In this document: piece after piece, positions 1 to 7,476 of the stretch
Position numbering within the stretch: the first letter of the stretch is position 1
How the letters are laid out: every line of letters starts with the position of its first letter
Assembly: GCA_020027965.1 (NCBI GenBank)
Contig: JAHRHE010000025.1
Coordinates: 1-33,035, forward strand
From: Nitrospirota bacterium
GTDB lineage: Bacteria > Nitrospirota > Nitrospiria > Nitrospirales > Nitrospiraceae
DNA: 33,035 nt
Direction: 5' to 3'
The notes under the pieces: generated by a model
The model's database searches: none
What the model was told of the DNA's origin: nothing
What the model saw: the letters and a program-made list of their open reading frames with translations, nothing else
Translations under genes and position numbers: made by a program

Positions 1-354
1 CGGATTGATTGTCGGGTACTTGGGGCGATAGTCCGGCATGGGGATGATCAGCACATCGGGAATCTGGGCGGCGATCTCCAGCACCGCCTTGGCCTTCTCC
101 ACCGCGTGCTCGTTCCATGCCCAGAGCACCATCGGCCCCGGGAAGAGCGTCGCGTTGGGGCTGGTCAGCATCTTACTGGCCATCTCCTCGATGACCTTTT
201 CTTCATTGGGCTCCAGGATTCCATACTTGAGCCCCTGACCGGGGTCCGGGAGCATCACCCCCAACTGTGCAGCCGAAGGGGGTAGGAACCCGGCCGGCCC
301 AGGAACGATAATGCGCTCATCCTTTTTCTGCGGTGTCGCCTCCGCCTTCGCCAT
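1..354 (-). CDS. 2-oxoacid:ferredoxin oxidoreductase small accessory subunit (PorE/ForE-like), partial
   Basis: The gene runs off the left edge; 118 codons are visible from the ATG at 354, which follows a GGAGAG ribosome site and lies 7 nt after the porD stop. It has no signal peptide and no Cys cluster. A proline-rich start (near residues 17-25) leads into a conserved-looking stretch (LFPGPMVLWAWNEHAVEKA) and a predicted helix plus hydrophobic strand (VLIIPMP). As the fourth gene of an operon with beta, gamma and delta subunits, it is most likely the small fifth subunit of the five-subunit pyruvate/2-oxoglutarate:ferredoxin oxidoreductases of reductive-TCA bacteria such as Hydrogenobacter. 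I also recall such proteins being annotated as 'CO dehydrogenase beta subunit family', unverified. It does not resemble the N terminus of an alpha subunit. Confidence 0.6.
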   Translation of the reverse strand, partial: MAKAEATPQKKDERIIVPGPAGFLPPSAAQLGVMLPDPGQGLKYGILEPNEEKVIEEMASKMLTSPNATLFPGPMVLWAWNEHAVEKAKAVLEIAAQIPDVLIIPMPDYRPKYPTINP

Positions 355-361
355 CTCTCCG

Positions 362-685
362 TTACCCCACCATCTGACTGACCAGGAGCGCGGTCGTGTC
401 TTTCTCACCGTAGGTCACGTTGTCCGTGATGGCCGCCTGCGGAAGCTGGTCAATCATCACCATTTTGATGGCGTGGTGCTTGGCCATGTTGTCGCAGACC
501 CAGACGCACTGGGCGCACCCCTTGCACCGGTCCACCGCGACATAGGCAGACCCGTACTTGAGGCCTTTCTCTTTTCCCGCGTCGTTGTTGTACAGGATCG
601 TGTTTGCTTCGGGGCAGAACTGAGTGCAGAGCTTGCAGCTCGTCGCGGCGCAGATTTCAACGTTGATATCGGCTACCAGGTACAT
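362..685 (-). CDS. porD: 2-oxoacid:ferredoxin oxidoreductase delta subunit (2[4Fe-4S] ferredoxin)
   Basis: This 107-residue ferredoxin-like subunit should carry electrons from the TPP site to external ferredoxin. Two four-cysteine clusters are visible: C12-x4-C17-x2-C20-x3-C24-P and C54-x2-C57-x2-C60-x3-C64. The second lacks the proline that usually follows the last Cys (Asp65 instead), and the first has four rather than two residues between its first two cysteines. Between them is an insert of about 29 residues, as in delta subunits rather than compact ferredoxins. The ATG at 685 follows a GAGAGAGG ribosome site. The gene lies between gamma (30 nt upstream) and the small accessory subunit. 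Confidence 0.88.
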   Translation of the reverse strand: MYLVADINVEICAATSCKLCTQFCPEANTILYNNDAGKEKGLKYGSAYVAVDRCKGCAQCVWVCDNMAKHHAIKMVMIDQLPQAAITDNVTYGEKDTTALLVSQMVG

Positions 686-714
686 GGATGCCTCTCTCGA
701 TCGTTCAGCGGCCT

Positions 715-1431
715 CTAGGCTTTCGCGACAGCGGCTTCCGTCTTCTTGGCGGCCTTGCTCACTTCATCCCAGCCGTGCTTCTCCGCGAATTCCCACCCGG
801 CCTTAACCACCGCCACGTTCTTATCGATCAATTCCTGCTTCTTCTTGAATTTCCGTTCCACCACGCTGTCCAGTGCCGCCGTGCCGCCAGACACCACGAA
901 TCCTTTGCCGAGGAAGCGGTCTTTCACGGCCTGGGCCAGCGCATCAATAGTGGTGAGGCCCGTGATGCACCCGATCGCGCCCATCAGGGCCATGTTGGTG
1001 GACAGGTCCATCCCCGCGACCTCCAGCGACAGCTTGGTCGCCGGCAAGTAGAACATCCTCGCCCGGCGCTCCTCGAGTTCACGCGCCTGATCCTTATGCA
1101 ACTTCATGGGGCCGTCATTATTGATCAGGCACACTCCGTCCTCCTTCAACCCGAAGTAGAACGGCATCGTGTAGGACTTGCCGTGCGTGATGACCTGCGG
1201 GTGAAAGATGATGATGATGTGGGGGAAGGTAATTTCCCCGATCTCGTAGATCGGCTCGTCCGACACCCGCACGTAGCTCTCGACCGGCGCCATCCGTTTC
1301 TCGGATCCGTAGAACGGGACGATCGTGCTCTCCCCGCCCGCAATGATCACGGCCGTGCTGAGGATGTGCGAGCCGGTGACGACTCCCTGCCCGCCGACGC
1401 CGGCCATCCGGATGTTAAAGCGCTTTGCCAT
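715..1431 (-). CDS. porG: 2-oxoacid:ferredoxin oxidoreductase gamma subunit
   Basis: This 238-residue protein matches the gamma (POR-domain) subunit of pyruvate/2-oxoglutarate:ferredoxin oxidoreductase. The N terminus carries the typical glycine-rich GVGGQGVVT motif (residues 11-19), followed by FYGSEKRMAPVESYVRVSD, which corresponds to the family's conserved 'yG.e.RGG...s.VRiSd' region. The ATG at 1431 has a strong AAGGAGGGG ribosome site. The C terminus is Lys/Ala-rich. It acts in the cytoplasm with alpha, beta and delta in CoA-dependent carboxylation or decarboxylation of acetyl-CoA/pyruvate or succinyl-CoA/2-oxoglutarate. Which substrate is used cannot be decided from this subunit. Confidence 0.9.
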   Translation of the reverse strand: MAKRFNIRMAGVGGQGVVTGSHILSTAVIIAGGESTIVPFYGSEKRMAPVESYVRVSDEPIYEIGEITFPHIIIIFHPQVITHGKSYTMPFYFGLKEDGVCLINNDGPMKLHKDQARELEERRARMFYLPATKLSLEVAGMDLSTNMALMGAIGCITGLTTIDALAQAVKDRFLGKGFVVSGGTAALDSVVERKFKKKQELIDKNVAVVKAGWEFAEKHGWDEVSKAAKKTEAAVAKA

Positions 1432-1496
1432 CGTCCCCTCCTTCGCCTCTGCCTACTGTGACGTTCCTGAATGCAGCGACCCTGACCGGCCCTCGC

Positions 1497-2387
1497 TTAC
1501 GCCTTGGAAATCGCGGCGGCCGGCTTCGGGAGGAACTCCTTGTAGCCATAGCGCTCGGCCAGGTACTGTTTGGCGTCCTCGGTGACGTACTCAGAGAACT
1601 GGTAGCGATCGTTCTCGACGTTCTTTGCGTCCTCCATGACCTTGTCCGTGGGGATCGCGTATTCGATATTGCAGGAGGTGTAGGCTTGAATGTAGGTGGG
1701 ACCGACTTCGCGGGCGATCAGGACCGCTTTCTTGATCACGCTTTCCACACGCCGCGGGTTATTCGGCACGACGGTGGCGACATAGGCGCAGCCCGCGATC
1801 TTGGCCATCCCGAGCATGTCCATCTTTTCGAACTTCTTCCCGAGCGGAGCCATCTTGAGCACGGCCCCCTGGTTCGTCATGCCGCTCTCCTGGCCACCGG
1901 TGTTCCCATACACTTCATTGTCGAGCATGATCGTGGTGAATTTTTCTTTCCGGAACCAGGAGTGGAGCGTGCCCGAGAATCCGATGTCGGCCATCCCGCC
2001 GTCGCCGACCATGACGACCACATCCTTGGGTTTATCGCCGAACCGGAGGCGCAAGCCTCTCGAGAGCCCGCTGGCCACGCCGTTCTGATCGCCGTAGTTC
2101 CCATACACGAACGGGATCGCGGCCTGAGAGATGGCCAACCGTCCGCAGCCGGCCGTTCCCACCGTGATCGTATCCTCCGGGTTCGGAAAGGAGATGATCG
2201 CCAGCCTGATGAACAGCGTCATCGCGCAGCCGGCGCACATCGGGTGCTCCTCGAGAATTTCCTTGAAGCTCCCCATCTGGGAAACCGTGACTTTCTTGCC
2301 GAAGGGACCGTGCTCGACCATGTCCCGATATTCCTTCGGCATGAACTTTTCGAAGCCCGGAGAAAACTTGACGTAATCGAGACTCAT
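1497..2387 (-). CDS. porB: 2-oxoacid:ferredoxin oxidoreductase beta subunit (TPP-binding)
   Basis: This 296-residue protein is the catalytic beta subunit. The thiamine-diphosphate/Mg site is visible as GDGG (128-131) followed by LDNEVYGNTGGQ (155-166). Cysteines C51, C54, C81 and one in SCNIEY near the C terminus fit the proximal [4Fe-4S] cluster ligands of the family. It is the first gene of the operon, with a GGGAGGC ribosome site before the ATG at 2387 and an upstream region of about 150 nt holding promoter candidates. The alpha subunit, normally adjacent, is not upstream; if it is in this operon it lies beyond position 1. In a Nitrospira-like host this enzyme would drive CO2 fixation by the reductive TCA cycle. 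Confidence 0.92.
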   Translation of the reverse strand: MSLDYVKFSPGFEKFMPKEYRDMVEHGPFGKKVTVSQMGSFKEILEEHPMCAGCAMTLFIRLAIISFPNPEDTITVGTAGCGRLAISQAAIPFVYGNYGDQNGVASGLSRGLRLRFGDKPKDVVVMVGDGGMADIGFSGTLHSWFRKEKFTTIMLDNEVYGNTGGQESGMTNQGAVLKMAPLGKKFEKMDMLGMAKIAGCAYVATVVPNNPRRVESVIKKAVLIAREVGPTYIQAYTSCNIEYAIPTDKVMEDAKNVENDRYQFSEYVTEDAKQYLAERYGYKEFLPKPAAAISKA

Positions 2388-2544
2388 CGGCGTGCCTCCC
2401 TATAGCTGCTGGCCTACAGCCAGTCCATTGTCGAAATCCGATTCGTGATCGCCTGATGACACAAGAAAGAGCCTAACGGCGTCGACACGACGCCTTAACG
2501 GAGGTCAAAATCCTTAGTAATCCAGACCTGTTGTGGAGATGTTG

Positions 2545-2574
2545 AGTCTAGCAAATGGCCTGAAACAAAGTCAA
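2545..2574 (-). promoter_or_regulatory. Candidate sigma-70 promoter of the por operon
   Basis: On the minus strand, TTGACT (2574-2569) is followed after 18 nt by TAGACT (2550-2545), which would give a leader of about 150 nt before porB. A 7-bp dyad (CCTGAAA at 2559-2565, TTTCAGG at 2583-2589) straddles the -35 box and could be an operator. A second candidate, TTGCAT-17-TAGGAT, lies further upstream on the same strand. Confidence 0.4.
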
Positions 2575-2601
2575 TCCGAAACTTTCAGGAGTTCGAGCCA
2601 T

Positions 2602-2613
2602 GAGAATGTTCTC
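2602..2613. promoter_or_regulatory. Short operator-like palindrome
   Basis: GAGAA-TG-TTCTC is a perfect 5+5 dyad. It overlaps a second dyad, TTCGAG...CTCGAA. It lies between the divergent promoter candidates of the por operon and the tldD-like gene, so a transcription factor site is possible. No known regulator motif was recognised. Confidence 0.25.
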
Positions 2614-2673
2614 GAATCCTATAACGTGTCGGATATTAATGCAACTTGGCAGAAGGCCCACCCCACCCGAAAG

Positions 2674-2706
2674 ATGGCCTACCTGGAGCGCTGGAGGGTA
2701 GGCCAT
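2674..2706. repeat. Perfect 10-bp inverted repeat in the por/tldD intergenic region
   Basis: ATGGCCTACC (2674-2683) and GGTAGGCCAT (2697-2706) form a perfect stem around a 13-nt loop that itself holds a TGGAG direct repeat. An outer GGCCCA/TGGGCC pair (2655-2660, 2706-2711) can extend it. It sits 70 nt upstream of the plus-strand promoter. It has no T-run, so it is not a typical intrinsic terminator. Confidence 0.6.
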
Positions 2707-2775
2707 TGGGCCCAACCCGGGCGAGGGGACCCCTGTGGCTCTGCGAGTTTTTGGGCATCAGAACGCATCTACGGC

Positions 2776-2804
2776 TTGACGGTGGAGCAGTAGTTTCCTA
2801 TAAT
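2776..2804 (+). promoter_or_regulatory. Strong sigma-70 promoter upstream of the tldD-like gene
   Basis: TTGACG (2776-2781), a 17-nt spacer, and a perfect TATAAT (2799-2804). Transcription would start near 2811, leaving a leader of about 270 nt before the ATG at 3083. No other -10 box in the window is as good. Confidence 0.65.
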
Positions 2805-2810
2805 CGCGGG

Positions 2811-3082
2811 AATTTACGTGGCCTTGGCACCACGCAACCGGCTGACGGTCCGGGTGGCATAGGATTGGGCCATTCTTCTGGCCGTTCTCGGCGTGGGCGT
2901 GCCAGGATGCAAATTGACCAGGTAGCCGGCACGGAGTGCCGCAGAGCGGAGGTGAGCGCGCTCTCGAGATGGCCGCGTGGTTCCTGTCCGTTGAACGCCG
3001 TGGATCGTCATTGAAATTCTTCTGAGCAGATCGGGCAGGCTTCGGGTGGCCAAAGCGGGACGAGTGGGAAAGGGCGGGCGGC
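2811..3082 (+). other. Long untranslated leader or separate small RNA before the tldD-like gene
   Basis: This 270-nt stretch follows the TATAAT promoter and has no convincing reading frame. Hairpins are visible: CGTGG/CCACG at 2817-2834, and CGGCAC-GGA-GTGCCG near 2928-2942. I compared it by eye with 6S RNA, SRP RNA, cobalamin and TPP riboswitches and found no match. It may be a plain leader or host a small RNA. Confidence 0.3.
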
Positions 3083-4663
3083 ATGGCTCGTACACTGGGC
3101 GTCAAGGTTCTGACTGTCGAAAGCCTCGACCGGGTCAAGCGCATCGCGTCGGACCTGGTTCGGCAGGCCCGCGCGAAACTGCGGGGCTGCCGGTACGCGG
3201 ATCTTCGGATTGACGTCACCGAGGTCAAGTCTGCCCGCGCCGAGAACGGGGTCGGAAAGTCGTCTGTGGACGACTACATCTTCGGGTTTGGTGTTCGCGT
3301 GTTGGCGGGAGACCCGTTCCCCTCCCCCGGCTATTTTGGCTACCGACTCGGGAGCGCCGACGTGCGGCGCTTGCCCGTCCTGCTGCGTGAGGGCCTCCGC
3401 CACGCCTACGATCGCGCCATGGCGAATGCGCGGTACAAGCACGAGACCCGCGCACGGTTTAAGGGATTGGGTGACAGCCTGGCCGGACTCACCCTGGCCC
3501 CGATCGAGATCCACCAGGACACCATCAAGGCTGAATATGTGGTGGATCTCCGTTCGATCCCCCTCGCCGAGGTGGGCCGGCAGACCACCGATGTCTCCCG
3601 GGCCGTGAAAGGGTTAAGCCCGCACATCCGCTTCAATGCCATCTCGACCTCGACCAGTCTGACCCGCGAGCTGTTCGCCAGCTCGGAAGGGGCGTTGATC
3701 GACCAGTCTTTTGCCACGACGCTGGGCTACTGCACGGTCGTCGCGGAAAGCGAGACGGCTGAGCAGTCCCTATTCGACTATATCGGCCATCAGCGCGGCT
3801 GGGAGGTGATCACGGAGGGCTCGCGCAGCGAGCTCGTCCGCCATCTCGACCTCCTGACCTTCGCCACCAGCCTGGGTCGCGACTGTCTGAAGCTCGTCGA
3901 CGCCCCTCCCCTGCGCGCCACGGACAAGGAAGTGGTCGTCGTGACCGATCCGCATTACAACACGCTCAAGGCGCATGAGATCATCGGGCACCCGACGGAG
4001 CTGGACCGGGCGCTGAAGATGGAGACCGGGTATGCGGGCCGGAGTTGGTTGCTTCGGAACCTCAAACAGAGCCAGATCGGCCGGCAGATTGCCTCGCCGC
4101 TCGTCACCGCGTACTCCGATCCGAGCCTGCCCGGCCTCGGGCATTACCTCTACGACCACGAGGGCACGCGGGGACGCAAGGTGGTGCACATTGACAGGGG
4201 GATCTTCACCGGGTTCATGAACAGTCGGCAGACGGCGGCGCTGCTCGGGGTCGAGCCCAACGGTTCGTACAAGGCCATCGAGGCCTCGATGGTCCCGCTC
4301 ATCCGGATGTCCAACACGGTGTTCGCGGCCGGCGCCAGCGATCCCGAAAAGATCATCGGCGAGGTGGATCACGGGTACTACCTCGTCGGACATCGCACGC
4401 CTTCGATCGCCGAGTCCCGCGAGAATTTCAGCATTTCGGCCCAGAAGGTCTACGAGATTCGGAAGGGCCAGATCGGCCAGCTCTATCGGGGCGGCGGCAT
4501 GACCGCCGACACCAAGGATTACCTCATGAAGGTCGACGCGGTGGGACGTGACTTCCGGCTCTCCCCGATTCCCAACTGCGGCAAAGGTCAGCCGATGCAG
4601 ACCAAGCGGCTAGGCAACGGCGCGCCCACCATGCGCAGTCGTGCTCGGCTCACGGGCCTATGA
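3083..4663 (+). CDS. TldD family metalloprotease
   Basis: This 526-residue protein belongs to the TldD/PmbA (U62) family. The metal-binding HExxxH motif is present as H298-E299-I-I-G-H303 within TLKAHEIIGHPTE, and the C-terminal region has the family's PNCGKGQP...GNGAPTMR segment. TldD and TldE form a heterodimeric cytoplasmic protease that trims unfolded peptides, known from microcin B17 maturation and CcdA degradation in E. coli. The ATG at 3083 has only a weak GGGCGGG ribosome site. The stop overlaps the next start (ATGA), which indicates translational coupling. The protein is somewhat longer than E. coli TldD (about 480 residues). Confidence 0.88.
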   Translation: MARTLGVKVLTVESLDRVKRIASDLVRQARAKLRGCRYADLRIDVTEVKSARAENGVGKSSVDDYIFGFGVRVLAGDPFPSPGYFGYRLGSADVRRLPVLLREGLRHAYDRAMANARYKHETRARFKGLGDSLAGLTLAPIEIHQDTIKAEYVVDLRSIPLAEVGRQTTDVSRAVKGLSPHIRFNAISTSTSLTRELFASSEGALIDQSFATTLGYCTVVAESETAEQSLFDYIGHQRGWEVITEGSRSELVRHLDLLTFATSLGRDCLKLVDAPPLRATDKEVVVVTDPHYNTLKAHEIIGHPTELDRALKMETGYAGRSWLLRNLKQSQIGRQIASPLVTAYSDPSLPGLGHYLYDHEGTRGRKVVHIDRGIFTGFMNSRQTAALLGVEPNGSYKAIEASMVPLIRMSNTVFAAGASDPEKIIGEVDHGYYLVGHRTPSIAESRENFSISAQKVYEIRKGQIGQLYRGGGMTADTKDYLMKVDAVGRDFRLSPIPNCGKGQPMQTKRLGNGAPTMRSRARLTGL

Positions 4664-6234
4664 TCCAGCTCACCAACCTGAAAGCCGCTGTCCAGCGGGC
4701 CCTCCGGCTCGTCACCGCCATGAAGGATGTCCGGGAGGCAGAGGTGTTCGCCTCCACGACCGGCCACCATGCCTGCCGGTTGAACTACACCTCCGAGATC
4801 CCCTGTCATGGCGTCGAAGAACCGAAGTCGTCGGAGTCGTCCGGGATCGCCATCCGCGCCGTGTTTGCCGGTCCCGATGGTCCCCGCATCGGTTTGGGGA
4901 GCGAGGCCAGGGACTTTTCGCTGAACGGGATCCGGCACGCCATCGAAAAAGCACGGCACGCCGCCGTAGCGGATCCCGACTTCGTGTCCCTCCCCGCGCC
5001 TGCCGCCCAGCCTTCGCCCTCGGAGCGCAAGGGGCGGCCACTCACCAAGTACCACGATCGGGCCATCATGGACCTGCAGGACGGGGCGCTCGTCGAGGCT
5101 GGGTGGCGCGTGATCCAGGACGCCCTCAAAGCATTCTCGGGGTCTGAGCCGCTCGCCAAGCAGGCCGGGTCGAAGGACAAGCTGGCCTCGATGGGGCTGA
5201 TCCTGAGCGGAGATGTCAGCCTCATCCAGCAGCGCATCGCGCTCGCCTCAACGCGCATGCCGAAGGTCCAGACGGACGAGTCGACCTGCGTCACCTCATT
5301 CGTGACCGCGATGGTGGAGCGATACCAGGCCAAAGGTAGCGGGTATGCGGCTGCGACTCACCTGGCCAAGTTCAAAGGAGACGCCGGGGGCGAGGCGGCG
5401 CGGAACGCGATGAAAGCCGTCGGCGGCCAGCGGCTCCCGACCGGTACGTATAACGTCATCCTGGGGCCCCAGCCGGTCAGCGACTTGATGACCAACTTGA
5501 TCCTGCCGAGTCTGAGTGCCGAGGCCTTCTATAGCTGCCAGTCGTCCTTTCTGGGGGAGATGGGCCGCCCAGTGGCCTCTGACCTCACCCTGTACGACCA
5601 TGGCGCGCTTCGCGGGTTTGTGGGGAGCAGGGGCATCACGTGTGAAGGCCTCCCGACGGGCCGAACTGACCTCATCCGCCGGGGTGTCCTCCAGGGACTG
5701 CTCTCCAACCACTACCAGACGCAACTGCTCCATCGTGACCCGGACGCGCGCGACAAGCTTGGCCTGAACCCGAAAGACCACCCGGAGGTGCTCACGCCGC
5801 GAAACGGTTTCCGCCTGTCGAATCGGGGAGGCCGCCAATACGATGCGCTCCCGTCGGTCGCTGCCACCAACGTGTTCATCGAGGGGTCCGTGCCACACAC
5901 CACGGCCACCTTGCTGAGTCTGGTGAACCACGGTGTCTACGTCGGCCGGATCTGGTACACGTATCCCATGAATGGGTTGCGCGCAGGGGACTTTACCTGC
6001 ACCGTGGTCGGGGACTCCTACCTCATCCGGGACGGGCGGCTCGCGGCCCCGCTCCAGAGCAACACGATCCGCATCACCGGCAACATCCGGCAGGTACTCC
6101 AGAACATCCTGGGGATGACCAAGCAGACCAGGCCGATCATCGGGTGGGGTGCCGATGAAGTGGTCTATGCGCCCGAGATCGCTGTTCGGGGTCTTCACCT
6201 CACGGAAATTGCCCAATTCATGGATTCGGTGTAG
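4660..6234 (+). CDS. TldE/PmbA family protein, partner of TldD
   Basis: This 524-residue protein is the second half of the TldD/TldE pair, coupled to the upstream gene by a 4-nt ATGA overlap. It shares the fold but has no HExxxH metal site, as expected for TldE/PmbA, which supplies the non-catalytic half of the cleft. Recognisable family stretches are VILGPQPVSDLM (about residue 267), the SFLGEMGRPVASDLTLYDHG region (about 294-315), and RGVLQGLLSNHYQ. The 11-nt gap to the small MetV-like gene suggests a three-gene transcript. Its substrate is unknown. Confidence 0.85.
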   Translation: MIQLTNLKAAVQRALRLVTAMKDVREAEVFASTTGHHACRLNYTSEIPCHGVEEPKSSESSGIAIRAVFAGPDGPRIGLGSEARDFSLNGIRHAIEKARHAAVADPDFVSLPAPAAQPSPSERKGRPLTKYHDRAIMDLQDGALVEAGWRVIQDALKAFSGSEPLAKQAGSKDKLASMGLILSGDVSLIQQRIALASTRMPKVQTDESTCVTSFVTAMVERYQAKGSGYAAATHLAKFKGDAGGEAARNAMKAVGGQRLPTGTYNVILGPQPVSDLMTNLILPSLSAEAFYSCQSSFLGEMGRPVASDLTLYDHGALRGFVGSRGITCEGLPTGRTDLIRRGVLQGLLSNHYQTQLLHRDPDARDKLGLNPKDHPEVLTPRNGFRLSNRGGRQYDALPSVAATNVFIEGSVPHTTATLLSLVNHGVYVGRIWYTYPMNGLRAGDFTCTVVGDSYLIRDGRLAAPLQSNTIRITGNIRQVLQNILGMTKQTRPIIGWGADEVVYAPEIAVRGLHLTEIAQFMDSV

Positions 6235-6244
6235 ACTTTCAGCC

Positions 6245-6493
6245 ATGCCACTGCGCGTGATCATCCCGGGCGAGGAGGAAGGCCAGAACCATACGGGTGG
6301 CGTGCACAACCGTCCTCCGATCCCCGACGGCTCCGCGAAAGCGGAGTGCCCCAAGTTCATGAGCCATGGCCCCTGCGGAGGCGTGCGCAAGGGGGGCTAT
6401 TGCGAAGTGTATCCTGAGATGATGTGTCCCTGGGTCACGCTCTACTTCGAGCTGGAAAAGATCGGCCAGGTGGACTGGATGAAACAAGTGTAA
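6245..6493 (+). CDS. Small four-Cys protein resembling the MTHFR C-terminal domain / MetV
   Basis: This 82-residue protein has four cysteines: C35, C44 (in HGPCGG), C53 (GGYCEV) and C61 (MMCPW), followed by YFELEKIG. This pattern resembles the zinc-binding domain found at the C terminus of some methylenetetrahydrofolate reductases and as the separate MetV subunit of acetogen MetFV. MetV proteins are usually longer (about 200 residues), so this would be a minimal form. The metF gene in this window (9793-10686) encodes only the catalytic barrel, so the two could act together. It starts at the ATG at 6245, 11 nt after the tldE-like stop. The family call rests on recall of the motif. Confidence 0.6.
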   Translation: MPLRVIIPGEEEGQNHTGGVHNRPPIPDGSAKAECPKFMSHGPCGGVRKGGYCEVYPEMMCPWVTLYFELEKIGQVDWMKQV

Positions 6494-6518
6494 GTACGGG
6501 CCTGGTGGGGCGCGGGGT

Positions 6519-6545
6519 ACCCGTTGCTCTGGGAATGCAACGGGT
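6519..6545 (+). repeat. 9-bp stem hairpin, repeat copy 1
   Basis: ACCCGTTGC (6519-6527) pairs perfectly with GCAACGGGT (6537-6545). The same hairpin recurs at 6866-6894 with the flanking GGGTACCCGTTGCTCT conserved and a different loop. It lies 26 nt after the MetV-like stop and has no T-run. Confidence 0.75.
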
Positions 6546-6550
6546 CTAAG

Positions 6551-6690
6551 CTCGCGCGTCGCGCACACAAGAACGGGGGGAGCTGGGTGGCCTGGCTGAC
6601 CCGCGTGCTCGCGGAGCGCGCACTCAAGAACGTGGGAGAGCGGGCGAGGTGGCAGGTGGCCTCCCGTGCTCGCGCACCGCGCACACGGGA
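6551..6690. repeat. About 60-bp tandem repeat, roughly 2.5 units
   Basis: Units begin CTCGCG at 6551, 6608 and 6669 (periods 57 and 61). Each carries a GCGCGCAC-type palindromic core; the first two continue CAAGAACG, then G-rich sequence with GGTGGC. The units are imperfect, so the array is old or under weak constraint. No coding potential is evident. Confidence 0.6.
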
Positions 6691-6727
6691 TCTATCGGTT
6701 CGGAGAGTGATGGATGTGTGCTCGGTG

Positions 6728-6911
6728 GACGCGCGCAGTCTCAGTCCACCCTGCCACCTGCCCACTTGGGAATGGAGACGCTAGTGATCTGGGGAGGGAC
6801 CGACGCGCGCAATTGGGGTCAGCCAAGCCACCGGGTCTTGTGGGAAGGTGGATGATGTGCCGGGTACCCGTTGCTCTCCTTCAATGCAACGGGTGATGAC
6901 GCGCGCAGTCT
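6728..6911. repeat. Dispersed GACGCGCGCA words and second hairpin copy
   Basis: GACGCGCGCAGTCT occurs at 6728-6741 and 6898-6911, with a shorter GACGCGCGCA at 6802. Between them, 6866-6894 holds the second ACCCGTTGC/GCAACGGGT hairpin. With the tandem repeat to the left, almost all of the 461-base gap between the MetV-like gene and queF is repeat. No promoter could be singled out. Confidence 0.6.
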
Positions 6912-6954
6912 GAGGCATCGCCACCAGCCCCTATGGTGGAGAGGGAAGTGAGGC

Positions 6955-7380
6955 GTGAAGCGTAAAGGGCCAGGGACCAGGCCAAAGGCACAAACCTCCG
7001 CACCACGGGGATATACGGAGGCGCATGCCAAGAGCGGCATCAGCACCGGGCTGCCCGAGATCGAGACCTGGCCCAACCAGTACAAGCGCTACGAGATCGC
7101 GATCGAGATCCCCGAATACACTGCCATCTGCCCCAAGACCGGGCTTCCGGACTTCGGGACGATCCGGCTGCGCTACATGCCGGACAAGGCCTGCCTCGAA
7201 CTGAAGTCGCTCAAGCTGTACATCCACGCCTACCGGAACCTGGGCATCTTTTACGAGAATGCGGTCAACCGCATCCTGCAGGATGCGGTGAAAGCCTGCC
7301 GCCCGATCTGGGCCATCGTCACTGGCGAGTTTACCGCCCGTGGGGGGCTCCGCAGCACGATCGAAGCCAAATACCCCTAA
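6955..7380 (+). CDS. queF: NADPH-dependent 7-cyano-7-deazaguanine reductase
   Basis: QueF reduces preQ0 to preQ1 in queuosine (tRNA) biosynthesis. The 141-residue protein is of the short unimodular type. The catalytic Cys59 lies in TAICPKTGLPDFGTI with the proton donor Asp66. The diagnostic QueF motif is ELKSLKLYI (residues 82-90). The C terminus has the conserved GEFTARGG. The start is the GTG at 6955, behind a GGAGAGGGAAG ribosome site; no ATG fits. No preQ1 riboswitch was recognised upstream, and no other queuosine gene lies nearby. Confidence 0.93.
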   Translation: MKRKGPGTRPKAQTSAPRGYTEAHAKSGISTGLPEIETWPNQYKRYEIAIEIPEYTAICPKTGLPDFGTIRLRYMPDKACLELKSLKLYIHAYRNLGIFYENAVNRILQDAVKACRPIWAIVTGEFTARGGLRSTIEAKYP

Positions 7381-7476
7381 CAGCGCCACAGTTTTCTTCT
7401 CGTCTTTTCTTGTCTCATCATCTACGCTGTACCTTTAGGTTCAGCATGTGAAATCATCACCTGCCCTCTTTGGACT

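Noticed and set aside
2811-3082. 6S, SRP or cobalamin riboswitch in the long leader
   Set aside because: No conserved motif of those families was recognised.
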